In this document: piece by piece, positions 16,671-24,578 of the stretch
How the letters are laid out: every line of letters begins with the position of its first letter
Position numbering within the stretch: the first letter of the stretch is position 1
NCBI GenBank assembly: GCA_963700785.1
Contig: CAVOYZ010000015.1
Location: 1 to 30,144 of the forward strand
Direction of reading: 5' to 3'
From: CAXMST01 sp963700785
Lineage (GTDB): Bacteria; Actinomycetota; Thermoleophilia; Solirubrobacterales; 70-9
DNA length: 30,144 nucleotides
The notes under the pieces: generated by a model
Told to the model about the DNA's origin: nothing
The model's input: the letters and a program-made list of their open reading frames with translations, nothing else
Databases searched by the model: none
Translations under genes and position numbers: made by a program

Positions 16671-17872
16671 GCTCAGGGAGCATCGACGAGCTGCGATCGC
16701 TCGAGGCGCGCTACGCGATGCCGACCTACGCGCGGGCCCCGGTCGAGTTCGTGCGTGGCCGCGGCTGCCGGCTCTGGGACTCGGCGGGTCGCGAGTACAT
16801 CGACTTCTTCAGCGGGCTGTCGGTCCACAACGCCGGCCACTGCCACCCGGCGATCGTCGCCGCGATCCGCGACCAGGTCGGGGAGATCGCCGGCAGCTCG
16901 AACCTCTACTACTCCTCCGCGGCGATCGAGCTGCACGCCAGGCTCTCGGAGTCGAGCCTCGGGGGCCGCGTCTTTCTCTGCAACTCCGGCACCGAGGCGA
17001 ACGAGTGCGCGATCAAGCTCGCCCGCAGGCACGCGCATCGGCGGGGCATCGCCCGGCCCGAGATCGTCGTCCTCGAGGGCGGCTTCCACGGTCGCACGCT
17101 CGGAGCGCTGTCGGCGACCGTGCGGCTCGCCGACGAGGACCTGTTCGGACCGCTGCTCGAGGGCTTCGTCGAGGTCCCGCGCGACGACCCGGCGGCGCTG
17201 GCGGCCGCGGTGGGCTCGACCACGGCGGCGGTCCTGCTGGAGCCGGTGCAGGGTGAGGCCGGCGTGCATCCGATCGACGCCGAGGTGCTGACAGCGGCGC
17301 GCGAGGCCTGCGATCGCAGCGGGGCGCTGCTCGTCTTCGACGAGGTCCAGACCGGCATGGGGAGGACCGGGCACCTGTGGGCATATCAGGCCGGCCCGGT
17401 GACGCCCGACGTCCTGACCACGGCGAAGGCGCTCGGCGGCGGCCTGCCGGTCGGCGCCTGCGTGACGGCCGCGGAGGTCGGCGACGGCCTCGGGCTCGGC
17501 GAGCACGGCTCGACCTTCGGCGGCGGCCCGGTCTGCGCGCGAGCGGCGCTGGCGGCGCTGGAGGTGCTCTCGGACCCCGCCCTGCTGGCATCGGTCCGCG
17601 AGCTCGGGGAGCTGCTCGAGCGCCGCTGCCTGGCGATCGACGGCGTCGAGCGGGTCCGCCGTCGCGGCCTGATGGTCGGACTCGGCCTCACGGACGGGAT
17701 CGACTCGCGCGGGGTCGCCGAAGCCGCGCTCGCATCCGGCCTGGTGGTCAACGCGCCGAACCCGCGGACGGTGCGGCTGCTGCCGCCGCTGGTGGCCGGC
17801 GAGGCCGAGGTCACGGGCGGCTGCGATCGGCTCGCCGAGGCGCTCGAACGCAGCCGCCGCAGCGGGGCCTAG
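16667..17872 (+). CDS. argD: Acetylornithine aminotransferase
   Basis: The protein has 401 residues. It is a class III PLP-dependent aminotransferase converting acetylglutamate semialdehyde to N-acetylornithine. Visible motifs are DFFSGLSVHNAGHCHPAI, NSGTEANECAIKLAR (phosphate-binding), GGFHGRTLGAL, LLVFDEVQTGMGRTG with the cofactor Asp, and TTAKALGGGLPVGA with the Schiff-base Lys. Related enzymes such as succinylornithine or putrescine aminotransferases share these, but the argCJB context decides. GTG 16667 overlaps argB's stop. It is the last arg gene: argF, argG and argH are not in the window. Confidence 0.94.
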   Translation: MSSGSIDELRSLEARYAMPTYARAPVEFVRGRGCRLWDSAGREYIDFFSGLSVHNAGHCHPAIVAAIRDQVGEIAGSSNLYYSSAAIELHARLSESSLGGRVFLCNSGTEANECAIKLARRHAHRRGIARPEIVVLEGGFHGRTLGALSATVRLADEDLFGPLLEGFVEVPRDDPAALAAAVGSTTAAVLLEPVQGEAGVHPIDAEVLTAAREACDRSGALLVFDEVQTGMGRTGHLWAYQAGPVTPDVLTTAKALGGGLPVGACVTAAEVGDGLGLGEHGSTFGGGPVCARAALAALEVLSDPALLASVRELGELLERRCLAIDGVERVRRRGLMVGLGLTDGIDSRGVAEAALASGLVVNAPNPRTVRLLPPLVAGEAEVTGGCDRLAEALERSRRSGA

Positions 17873-17875
17873 ACT
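17870..17875 (+). promoter_or_regulatory. Putative -10 box (TAGACT) overlapping the argD stop
   Basis: TAGACT starts with the argD TAG stop and is followed by 7 nt and the ATG at 17883. This fits a leaderless transcript that starts as the arginine operon ends. Confidence 0.4.
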
Positions 17876-17882
17876 TCCGGCC

Positions 17883-18275
17883 ATGCACGAGGATCCGACG
17901 CGCCGCATGCCGCTCGACGACGGCGGGGGAGGGGGCGGGTCCCAGCACCCGTACGGATACGAGGAGGAGCCGCCGGGGGGAGGCGGCAACGGCGGGTTCA
18001 CGACCCAGCAGAAGGTCGCGATCGGCCTCGTCGTCGCGGTCGTGATCGGGCTGCTGATCGCGCTGGTCGCGCTCGCCAGCGACAGCGGCGACTCGCCGAC
18101 GACGACCGTGACCTCGACCGTCAGCGACACGACCTCGACCTCGACCGACACGACGAGCACGACGGACACCCAGCCCACGACCACGACCGAGCCCACGACC
18201 ACGACCACGACCGCCACCGAGACGACCACGACCACGACCACGGACGGCGGCGGCTCGGGCGGGGTCTCGCCCTGA
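17883..18275 (+). CDS. Single-pass membrane protein with Thr-rich extracellular tail
   Basis: The protein has 130 residues. A Gly- and acid-rich N-terminus (about 1-40, likely cytoplasmic) is followed by one hydrophobic helix at about 47-67 (VAIGLVVAVVIGLLIALVALA). The tail of about 60 residues is almost only Thr, Ser, Asp and Glu, then Gly (GGGSGGVSP). The tail resembles stalk-like or O-glycosylated regions of actinobacterial surface proteins. I do not recognise a family, and such low-complexity sequence cannot be assigned by similarity. It has its own -10-like box and converges with the gene ending at 18298. Confidence 0.65.
   Translation: MHEDPTRRMPLDDGGGGGGSQHPYGYEEEPPGGGGNGGFTTQQKVAIGLVVAVVIGLLIALVALASDSGDSPTTTVTSTVSDTTSTSTDTTSTTDTQPTTTTEPTTTTTTATETTTTTTTDGGGSGGVSP
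18098..18243 (+). repeat. Low-complexity acgacc-type repeat coding for Thr-rich tail
   Basis: The DNA consists of degenerate repeats of ACC, ACG and GACC units within the gene at 17883. Such tracts can vary in length by slippage. Confidence 0.7.
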
Positions 18276-18297
18276 TCGCACCTCGCCGTCTCTCGGG

Positions 18298-19055
18298 CTA
18301 GGGGCCGGAGAGCAGCGGCAGATCGAGCTCGAGGATCGGCCTCCAGCTCGGCCAGCCGCCGTGGATCGTCTGAGCGGACCCGCGCGAGCAGCTGCTCGCG
18401 CGTCCGGCACGGGTGGCCCGGCGAGTACGAGAGCGAGAGGAAGGTGAAGTACTGCTCCGGCTCGACCTCGAGCAGCGGGATCAGCCGGGCGGTGTTGTCG
18501 AGCGGCGTCAGCCCCCGCGTGGTCCGGACCCGATAGTCCCCGGGCTCCAGGATCTCGAGTTCCGCTGCTTCGGAGGAGCGCGAGTCGATGGCATCCGTCA
18601 CCCGCGTACAGCTTGCGGTCGAGCCGCTTGCCGCTGTCGGTTGGGTGGATCGCGCGCCCCGAGAACAGGGTGATCGGCCAATCGCCACCCCGGTAGCCGG
18701 AGGCCAGAAAGCTCTCGTAGAGCTCGACCGAGCGCTCCACGCGCTCCGCGAAGGCACGCTCGATCTCAGCCTCCGAACCGACCAACTCAGGCCTGAACCG
18801 AGGAATGACCACCTCGTGGAACCAGATGAAGTACGGCGTACGCCTCGCGATCTCCGCCAGCTTCGCGGTCTCACCCCGATCCCCGGGAGGGAGGTCCGCG
18901 ACCAGCTCGAAGAACTGCTGGCGGGCGAGCACGTCGTAGCGCAGCGGGCTGATCAGCTCGTCGATCCGGACGGGCTCGCTGCCGACTCGTTCGTCGACCC
19001 CGAACTTGTCGGTGACGCGACGGATCAGCCCCCTCGCTGCGCGGCCCGGCCTCAC
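18298..19055 (-). CDS. Unrecognised protein with GDGCHR motif (two apparent frameshifts)
   Basis: I do not recognise the family. After two single-base corrections it is about 251 residues. The N-terminal part is clear: ISPLRYDVLARQQFFELVADL, TPYFIWFHEVVIPRF, LYESFLASGY. YAGDGCHRLALL recalls the GxxHR motif of ParB/Srx-like folds, but that is a weak analogy. The frame breaks near 18570-18573, after which EAAELEILEPGDYRVRTTRG and LEVEPEQYFTFLSLSYSPGH continue in another frame. A second break near 18337-18341 would give the end ILELDLPLLSGP and a TAG at 18298-18300. GTG 19055 overlaps the TGA of the sulfotransferase (GTGA), so the two genes are coupled and may act in one pathway. Confidence 0.65.
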
Positions 19056-19942
19056 GCGGCACCTGGCTCGGTCCGGCGCAGGAACTCGAGCACGAGCTCG
19101 CCGTCCTCCTCGCTCAGGTGCTTGCGCCAGGTTCCGGTCGAGTCGTACATCTCGGTCCCCTCAACGACCGCCTGGAAGCCCGGCGTCCACTCGAGGCCGG
19201 CGAAGGCGCAAAGGCGCCGCAGAGTCGGTTCCGGGTTCGAGGTCAGGCTCTCGTAGGAGAGCTCGTGAACACGATCCGGGAAGAGCGCCGCATTCGCGGC
19301 AATGTCGTCGAGGTCGAGCCGGATCTTGAGCGCGGTCGACAGCACCGGGCCGCCGCCGAGCTCCTCCCAGACTGCCTCGTGGCCGGGTGGCACCGGCCCC
19401 CACTGCCAGTCGTCGCCGACCGGGGCGCTGGTCACGTCGAGCCAGCCGGCCTTGATCCAGGAGCTGACGACCGACCGCGGATCGCGCTGCAGGCTGACGA
19501 AGCGGGCATCGGGATAGATCCGGTCGAAATAGGCGATCCGCGACCAGCCGGTGACCTTGACCAGGAGCCGCTCGCGACCCTGGTAGCGGAGCACGCGGGC
19601 CGTCGCCCGGCTGACCAGCTCGGCGCCGGCCGGATCGACGTCAGCCGCGGTCTGCGGCGCATCGCGACGGGAGAAGCCCGGCAGGTAGTCCTCCCAGAAC
19701 CGGTAGGCCTCGAACGGCTTCGGAAAGGCCCGCATCGTCTTCAACCTGGCCGGAAGCGGTGCCCGGTAGAGGCGGGAGAACACCGACAGCCAGGTCTGGC
19801 GCGGCAGCGTCTCGTTGAAGGTCGAGAGCCAGCCGAGCTCGTCGTGCAGCGCCAGCAGCCGATGGAGCAGCGTCGAGCCGCATCTGCCGGTGCCGACGAT
19901 GATCACCGGACGCTGCCCGTTCTGGTCCGGCCCTCGCATCAC
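19052..19942 (-). CDS. PAPS-dependent sulfotransferase family protein
   Basis: The protein has 296 residues. The 5'-phosphosulfate loop is IIVGTGRCGSTLLHRLLALH (about 14-33). The 3'-phosphate-binding segment is FVSLQRDPRSVVSSWIKAGWL. LSYESLTSNPEPTLRRLCAFAGL is also typical. It would transfer sulfate from PAPS to an unknown acceptor such as a sugar, lipid or peptide. GTG 19942 is chosen because a TAGCGT box ends 6 nt upstream; the next codon is an ATG and could serve instead. It is divergent from the ATP-grasp gene at 19973 with only 30 bp between starts, and coupled to the GDGCHR gene downstream. Confidence 0.85.
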   Translation of the reverse strand: MMRGPDQNGQRPVIIVGTGRCGSTLLHRLLALHDELGWLSTFNETLPRQTWLSVFSRLYRAPLPARLKTMRAFPKPFEAYRFWEDYLPGFSRRDAPQTAADVDPAGAELVSRATARVLRYQGRERLLVKVTGWSRIAYFDRIYPDARFVSLQRDPRSVVSSWIKAGWLDVTSAPVGDDWQWGPVPPGHEAVWEELGGGPVLSTALKIRLDLDDIAANAALFPDRVHELSYESLTSNPEPTLRRLCAFAGLEWTPGFQAVVEGTEMYDSTGTWRKHLSEEDGELVLEFLRRTEPGAA

Positions 19943-19948
19943 CGCGCC

Positions 19949-19954
19949 ACGCTA
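19949..19954 (-). promoter_or_regulatory. Putative -10 box (TAGCGT) for the sulfotransferase
   Basis: On the minus strand TAGCGT is followed by 6 nt and GTG 19942. It lies only 6 bp from the opposing TAGAAT box, so the two promoters overlap. Confidence 0.45.
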
Positions 19955-19960
19955 GCACCG

Positions 19961-19966
19961 TAGAAT
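19961..19966 (+). promoter_or_regulatory. Putative -10 box (TAGAAT) for the ATP-grasp gene
   Basis: TAGAAT, close to the -10 consensus, is followed by 6 nt and GTG 19973 without a Shine-Dalgarno. Its -35 region would fall inside the sulfotransferase start. Confidence 0.5.
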
Positions 19967-19972
19967 CGCGCT

Positions 19973-21130
19973 GTGCCGGGATTCCTCGACCGTCGCAGCG
20001 GTCGTGAAGACAGCTACACGCGGGCCCTCGGCTGGCTCGGCCGACGGGGTGGGCGGCCACTGGAGCTCGCGGTCAGGCTCGACCTCCTGCGCTCGCTGCG
20101 TCCGGCCGCGGCGCTCGGGCGTCTGCGTGGGGAGTCGAGGGCCGCGGGCCAGCGCGATGACTCGGTGCGGCCCGGGTACCGGCGGCTGTGGACCGACGCC
20201 GCCGAGCAGCTGGGGGCGGAGATCTCTGACCCCGGGGACGGCTTTTTGGAGATCAGCAGGGGTGATGCGCGGACCCGCGTCTGGCACAGCTGGTCCGGGC
20301 TCGACGACGCGGTAACGATCAGATTCGCCGAGGACAAGACCCTCGCGAGGCGAGCGCTGCTCGCCGCCGGTCTGCCCGTCCCGGAGCAGCGCAGCTTCCG
20401 GCTGGCGGACCTCGAGCCGGCGCGAGAGCTGCTCGACAGCCTCGGCGGAGCGTTCGTGGTCAAGCCGACCGACGCCGCCGGCGGCTCAGGGGCGACGACC
20501 GGGGTGCGGACGGCGGCGCAGCTGCAGCGAGCCGCGCTGCGGGCCGGCCGGATCAGCGACCAGCTGCTGATCGAGCGGCAGATCGACGGCGACCTCTACC
20601 GGGTCCTGCTTCTCGACGGCGAGGTCCTCGACGTGATCCGCCGCGATCCGCCGCGGGTCCTGGGCGACGGCCGCTCATCGATCGCGGAGCTGGTCTCCGC
20701 GGAGAACGACGCCCGCGTCGCAGCCGCCGAGGGCGGGCGAACCGGACTGCTGCGGATCGATCTCGACGCCGTCTTCAGCCTCGAGCATCAGGGCCTGAGA
20801 CCGTCCTCGGTGCCCGCCGCGGGCCAGACGGTGACGGTGAAGACGGTCGTCAACCAGAACGCCGCCCGGGACAACCACAGCGTCCGCGATCGGGCATCCG
20901 CGGCGTTGCTCGAGGATGCGGCTACGGCCGCGAGAGCGATCGGCCTGCGGCTCGCCGGCGTCGACCTGATCACCGAGGACCCGAAGCGATCACTGCGCGA
21001 CGGCGCCGGGGGGGTGATCGAGGTCAACGGAACCCCCGGGCTGCATTACCACTATCACCGCGAGAGGCCGGAGCGATCGGTCGCGGTGGCGGTTCCGATT
21101 CTCGAGCGGGCGCTGGCAGCTGCCGGCTAG
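19973..21130 (+). CDS. ATP-grasp enzyme resembling the cyanophycin synthetase ATP-grasp domain
   Basis: The protein has 385 residues. From about 115 onward it matches the ATP-grasp part of CphA-type enzymes: FAEDKTLARRALLAAGLPVPEQ, GGAFVVKPTDAAGGSGATTGV, LIERQIDGDLYRVLLLDGEVLDV, GDGRSSIAELVSAENDAR, VPAAGQTVTVK and the metal-ligand end GGVIEVNGTPGLHYHYH. CphA's C-terminal Mur-ligase-like domain is absent, so it is unlikely to make cyanophycin and probably ligates an amino acid or peptide to an unknown carboxylate. The first 110 residues are not recognised. Its TAG stop overlaps that of the convergent second ATP-grasp gene. Confidence 0.85.
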   Translation: MPGFLDRRSGREDSYTRALGWLGRRGGRPLELAVRLDLLRSLRPAAALGRLRGESRAAGQRDDSVRPGYRRLWTDAAEQLGAEISDPGDGFLEISRGDARTRVWHSWSGLDDAVTIRFAEDKTLARRALLAAGLPVPEQRSFRLADLEPARELLDSLGGAFVVKPTDAAGGSGATTGVRTAAQLQRAALRAGRISDQLLIERQIDGDLYRVLLLDGEVLDVIRRDPPRVLGDGRSSIAELVSAENDARVAAAEGGRTGLLRIDLDAVFSLEHQGLRPSSVPAAGQTVTVKTVVNQNAARDNHSVRDRASAALLEDAATAARAIGLRLAGVDLITEDPKRSLRDGAGGVIEVNGTPGLHYHYHRERPERSVAVAVPILERALAAAG

Positions 21131-22315
21131 CGCCGGTGCCGGAGCCGTCGCCTAGCGCTGCGCTGCGCCCGGGCCGCGGTGAGCCCGAAGGTGGGCCGGG
21201 GGTCGCGCCACTCGAACAGCGGCGTGTGCTGCCGGTGGGCGATGCTGCGCAGCCAGCCGCCGAGGCTGAGGTCACCGTGCTTGCGCAGGCGGGCGGCAGC
21301 GCGGGTGTCCTGAAACGGGTACCAGAGCCGGACGCCGGCGCGGTAGCCGTCGATCGGCGGGTTGGGACGATCGAGCAGGCGGTTGTAGGTGAATACCGCG
21401 AGGTCGGCGCCCGCGACCCGGAGCATCTCGGTGACCGCCGTGAACCGGTGGTTGCACTCGATCAGGGTCAACTCGCCGTCCCGGGCGTCGCGCTTGAGCT
21501 CGACGTTGGCGAGGCCGCGGGCGCCGACGCCCGCGAAGGAAGCGCGAGCCGACCTCGACCACCTCGGGATCGGCATCGGTCACGTGGTAGCAGCCCATCC
21601 CGAAGAACGGGGGCTGCTGGCGCAGCTTCCGCTTCGTCAGCCCGAACAGCGGCTGGCCGTCAGCGTCGATGTAGCTGTAGTAGCCGACGAACTGGTCCTC
21701 TGCCCCGGGCACGATCTCGGTCACGAGCATCTCGATCCCGAGCCCGAGCATCTCGTCGAGGCGGCTTTCGAGCTGCGCCCGGTCGTCGACCGTGAACGCC
21801 TTCAGCGTGCGGCCGAACGAGCGGGCGAACAGATGCGAGTGGATCGGCTTCAGCGCGCACGGATAGCTGAACGGATCCAGCGAGACGCCGAGATCGGAGC
21901 GGCTGCGGACGGCCAGCGTCCGCGGTGCGCGGACGCCGATCTCGCGCGCCAGCTCGCACGAGCGATCCTTGTCGAGCATCGCCAGCACGACATCGTCGTC
22001 GGCCTCGAACGGCCGGTATCCGAGGGCGACCAGCTGCGCCCGGTTGAGCGCGATCAGCTCGAGCCCATCGTCGTCGCACGGGAGGACCACAGCGCCGCCC
22101 GCGGGCCCGCGGCCGAGCCATTCGAGCCAGCGCGCCTGCATCCCGTCGCCGGTGCCGAGATCGACGAATCGGTCGCAGCATCGCGAGTAGCGGACCGGGC
22201 TCATCCGGTCGCCGAGGGCGTGCACCTCGACCCCGATCCTGCTCAGGCTGCGGGCGACCGAGACGGCGTTGAACGACCCGCCGAGAATCACGGCGGGCGG
22301 CAGGGGAGCGCTCAT
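21127..22315 (-). CDS. Second ATP-grasp ligase, D-aspartate-ligase/carbamoyl-synthase-like (one frameshift)
   Basis: With one correction it is 395 residues. The start AVILGGSFNAVSVARSLSRIGVEVHALGD is a nucleotide-fold pre-ATP-grasp domain. LDKDRSCELAREIGVRAPRTLAV and SYPCALKPIHSH form the ATP-grasp lid region. ELTLIECNHRFTAVTEMLRVAG supplies the metal-binding Glu and Asn. The frame breaks near 21535-21543: GSRFL continues as FAGVGARGLANVELKRD after dropping one base. The C-terminal 100 residues (YNRLLDRPNPPIDGYRAGVRLW...) resemble tails of exopolysaccharide-associated ATP-grasp proteins. ATG 22315 overlaps the dehydrogenase TGA (ATGA), so it is the last gene of the minus operon. Confidence 0.82.
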
Positions 22316-23393
22316 CCGGCCGCCGCGGCGATCAGCGCCCGGGCGCTGTCGGCCAGGTCGGGGTAGCCGAGCTGGTCGCAGGCCTGCGCCAGTTCGTCGA
22401 GCTCCCGCGGGGCGAGCGGCACGCCGCGTGCGAGCCGCTCGCTGCGCTCGAGCTCGCCGCGCTCGCCCGGGTAGAGGACACGGTCGAAGCCATCGGCGGG
22501 TGGCAGGGAATGGAGCCGCTCGACGAGCCCCGCGATTCGCGACTCGACCTGCTCGCGGTCGGCCAGGCGCCAGGGGTCGATCGCGAGAAAGATGTGGCCG
22601 ATGTCCTGGGGAGTCGGATCGTCACCCTGGGAGCGGCCCGCCTCGTCGTCGAAGCTGGCTCCGGCGAGCATCCCGATCGCGAGCGAGATGGCGAGCGCCA
22701 GCCCGCTGCCCTTCGGGCCGGCGAACGGCAGCACGGCCCCGGCCAGCGCCGCGGCCGCGTCCTCGGTCGGCTTTCCCTCGGCATCGAGCGCCAGGCCGGG
22801 CTCGAGCGGCTCGCCGAGCTCGCGCTTGCGGATGATCCTGCCTCGGGCGGCGAGGCTGGAGGACATGTCGAGCACGAACTGCTCCCCGTCGCCGACGGGG
22901 ATCCCGACCGCCAGGGCGTTGGTCCCGAGGAACGGCCGGTGGAGCCGTGGGGGGCCATGTTCGCGGGCCCGTTCGTCGCGACCGCGCCGATCAGATCGCG
23001 TTCGGCGATCCGCCGTGCGAAGAAGCCGGCGGCCCCGAAGTGCGAGCTGTTGCCGACCGCGACCAATCCGATCCCGTGATCGCCGGCGAGCGCGCCGGCG
23101 AGCTCGGTGCCGCGCAGGCCGGCGAGCGGGCCGAGCGCGGCGCCGGCGTCCACCCGTCGCAGCGGGCCCTCTCCCTGCGGCTCGCCGATCGCCTCGCTGC
23201 CGCCGGTCGCACCGGCTGCGAACCGTCGCAGATAGGCGGGCACGCGGGCGACGCCGTGGGAGTCATGGCCACGGAGGTTCGCGTCGACCAGCACGTCGGC
23301 GACGCGCTCGGCGTCGCTCGAGGCCATGCCGGCCCGCTCGAAGCACCGCCCCACCAGTGAGGTGAGGTCCGCGCTGGGGACCCTGATCGTCAA
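22312..23393 (-). CDS. LDH2-family (malate/L-lactate/ureidoglycolate) dehydrogenase (one frameshift)
   Basis: With one correction it is 360 residues, the family size. Recognisable motifs are LVDANLRGHDSHGVARVPAYLRR, LVAVGNSSHFGAAGFFARRIAERDLIG and ATNGPANMAPHGSTG. Then, in a shifted frame, come FLGTNALAVGIPVGDGEQFVLDMSSS and AFAGPKGSGLALAISLAIGMLAGASF. The break is at about 22933-22940 and looks like one missing base. These NAD(P)H enzymes reduce 2-oxo acids or oxidise 2-hydroxy acids; the substrate is unknown. The TTG at 23393 is preceded by GGAG at 9 nt and matches the family start. It sits 18 bp after the RraA gene in one transcription direction, consistent with 2-oxo-acid metabolism. Confidence 0.87.
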
Positions 23394-23411
23394 ACCCGTG
23401 AGCTCCGGCGG

Positions 23412-24155
23412 CTAGCTTGCCGGCCCGGCCGCCTCGGGCTCCTCGGGTGCGACGCCGCTGTCGAACAGCATCGCGTCGACCCAGTCGTTCGAGAACTCAC
23501 CGCGCTGAACCGCGTCGCGGTACTCGAGCTCGCGCTCCTTGCGCTCGAGGAGCCTGGTCAGCAGCTCGGCGCTGACCTCCTGGGGGACGATCACGACACC
23601 GTTGCCGTCGCCGACGACGATGTCGCCGGGGTGGACGACTATGCCGCCCGCCGAGATCGGATAGTTGATCTCCCCGGGGCCGCGGTGCAACGGCCCGATC
23701 GGCGTGATGCCGCGGGCGAACACCGGGAAGTCCTCCATCGCCCTGATGTCGGGGATGTCGCGGATCAGTCCGTCGACGACGAAGCCCTGCACCCCGCGAT
23801 GGCGGGCCTTGGTCGAGATCAGGTCGCCCAGCACGCCGTTCATCGTCGATGAGCCCGCGTCGATCACGACGACGTCGCCCGGCTCGACCAGGTCGAGGCA
23901 CTTGTGCACCATCAGGTTGTCGCCTGGGTAGACCTTGATCGTGAAGGCCGGGCCGAGGATCCTCAGACCCTCGGCGGTCTGGTTGCGGATCGCCGGAACC
24001 ATCGCGTAGAGGCGGTTCATCAGATCCGAGAGGTCGGGGGTGTCGAACTCGCCGAGGCCGGCGACCACGTCCGGATCGGGGCGATCGAATCGGTAGCGGA
24101 CCCGGAAGCCGGGCCCGGGGTGCATCTCGGCGGACTTTGGTTTCCCTACGGCCAT
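23412..24155 (-). CDS. RraA-family protein, probably a 4-hydroxy-4-methyl-2-oxoglutarate-type aldolase
   Basis: The protein has 247 residues. The RraA fold is visible: DTPDLSDLMNRLYAM, GPAFTIKVYPGDNLMVHKCLD, DVVVIDAGSSTMNGVLGDLISTKARHRGVQGFVVDGLIRDIPDI and VHPGDIVVGDGNGVVIVP. The G-x-L...R-D arrangement (Arg-Asp of GLIRD) is the metal and substrate site of class II pyruvate aldolases such as HMG/CHA aldolase. True RNase E inhibitors share the fold but are shorter. With the adjoining dehydrogenase, Rieske and amidohydrolase genes, an aldolase role in ring-cleavage or hydroxy-acid catabolism is likely. A GGTGGGAG lies upstream of the ATG. Confidence 0.87.
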   Translation of the reverse strand: MAVGKPKSAEMHPGPGFRVRYRFDRPDPDVVAGLGEFDTPDLSDLMNRLYAMVPAIRNQTAEGLRILGPAFTIKVYPGDNLMVHKCLDLVEPGDVVVIDAGSSTMNGVLGDLISTKARHRGVQGFVVDGLIRDIPDIRAMEDFPVFARGITPIGPLHRGPGEINYPISAGGIVVHPGDIVVGDGNGVVIVPQEVSAELLTRLLERKERELEYRDAVQRGEFSNDWVDAMLFDSGVAPEEPEAAGPAS

Positions 24156-24173
24156 TTCTGCGCTCCCACCAAT

Positions 24174-24578
24174 CTAGACTTCCAGGAGGACCAGTCCGTC
24201 CTCGACCGAGACAGGGTACATCTCAATCTCCACGTCATCCGGGAGCTCGTGGCTGACGGTCACGTCGTAGCTCCGGACCTTCATCTGATGCGGATTGAAC
24301 ACGCTCTTGCCGGTCGTGATGTCGAACTCCCAGCCGTGCCAGGGACAGCGCAGGATCTCGCCCTCGCGTCCCCACGAGTACTCGCCGGGCGCGCTGGTGG
24401 CAGCCGTTCCGCCGATCGAGCCGAGACACAGCGGCGCGCCCTGGTGCGGACAGCGGTTGCGCAACGCGTAGAAGCTCCCGCGAATGTTGAAGACGCCGAT
24501 CGAGCGGCCACCGATCTCGACGATTCTGCGACTCCCCGGTGGCAACTCGGAGGCGCGGCCGACCAGGTGTCGGGTCAT
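24174..24578 (-). CDS. Rieske-type [2Fe-2S] ferredoxin
   Basis: The protein has 134 residues, a single Rieske domain. The cluster ligands are C43 and H45 (RCPHQG) and C78 and H81 (RCPWHGWEFD). It could be the electron-transfer component of a ring-hydroxylating or other oxygenase. No catalytic oxygenase or reductase subunit lies nearby, so its partner is unknown. Its ATG overlaps the amidohydrolase TGA (ATGA), implying coupled translation, and the RraA gene follows after 18 bp. Confidence 0.9.
   Translation of the reverse strand: MTRHLVGRASELPPGSRRIVEIGGRSIGVFNIRGSFYALRNRCPHQGAPLCLGSIGGTAATSAPGEYSWGREGEILRCPWHGWEFDITTGKSVFNPHQMKVRSYDVTVSHELPDDVEIEMYPVSVEDGLVLLEV

Noticed and set aside
18098..18243. 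Repeated ACC/ACG units as a CRISPR or satellite array
   Set aside because: There are no equal-length spacers; the units are in-frame codons for a Thr-rich tail.
19973..21130. Full cyanophycin synthetase
   Set aside because: Only the ATP-grasp half is present. The protein ends soon after the metal-binding EVNGTPG motif with no Mur-ligase domain or P-loop.
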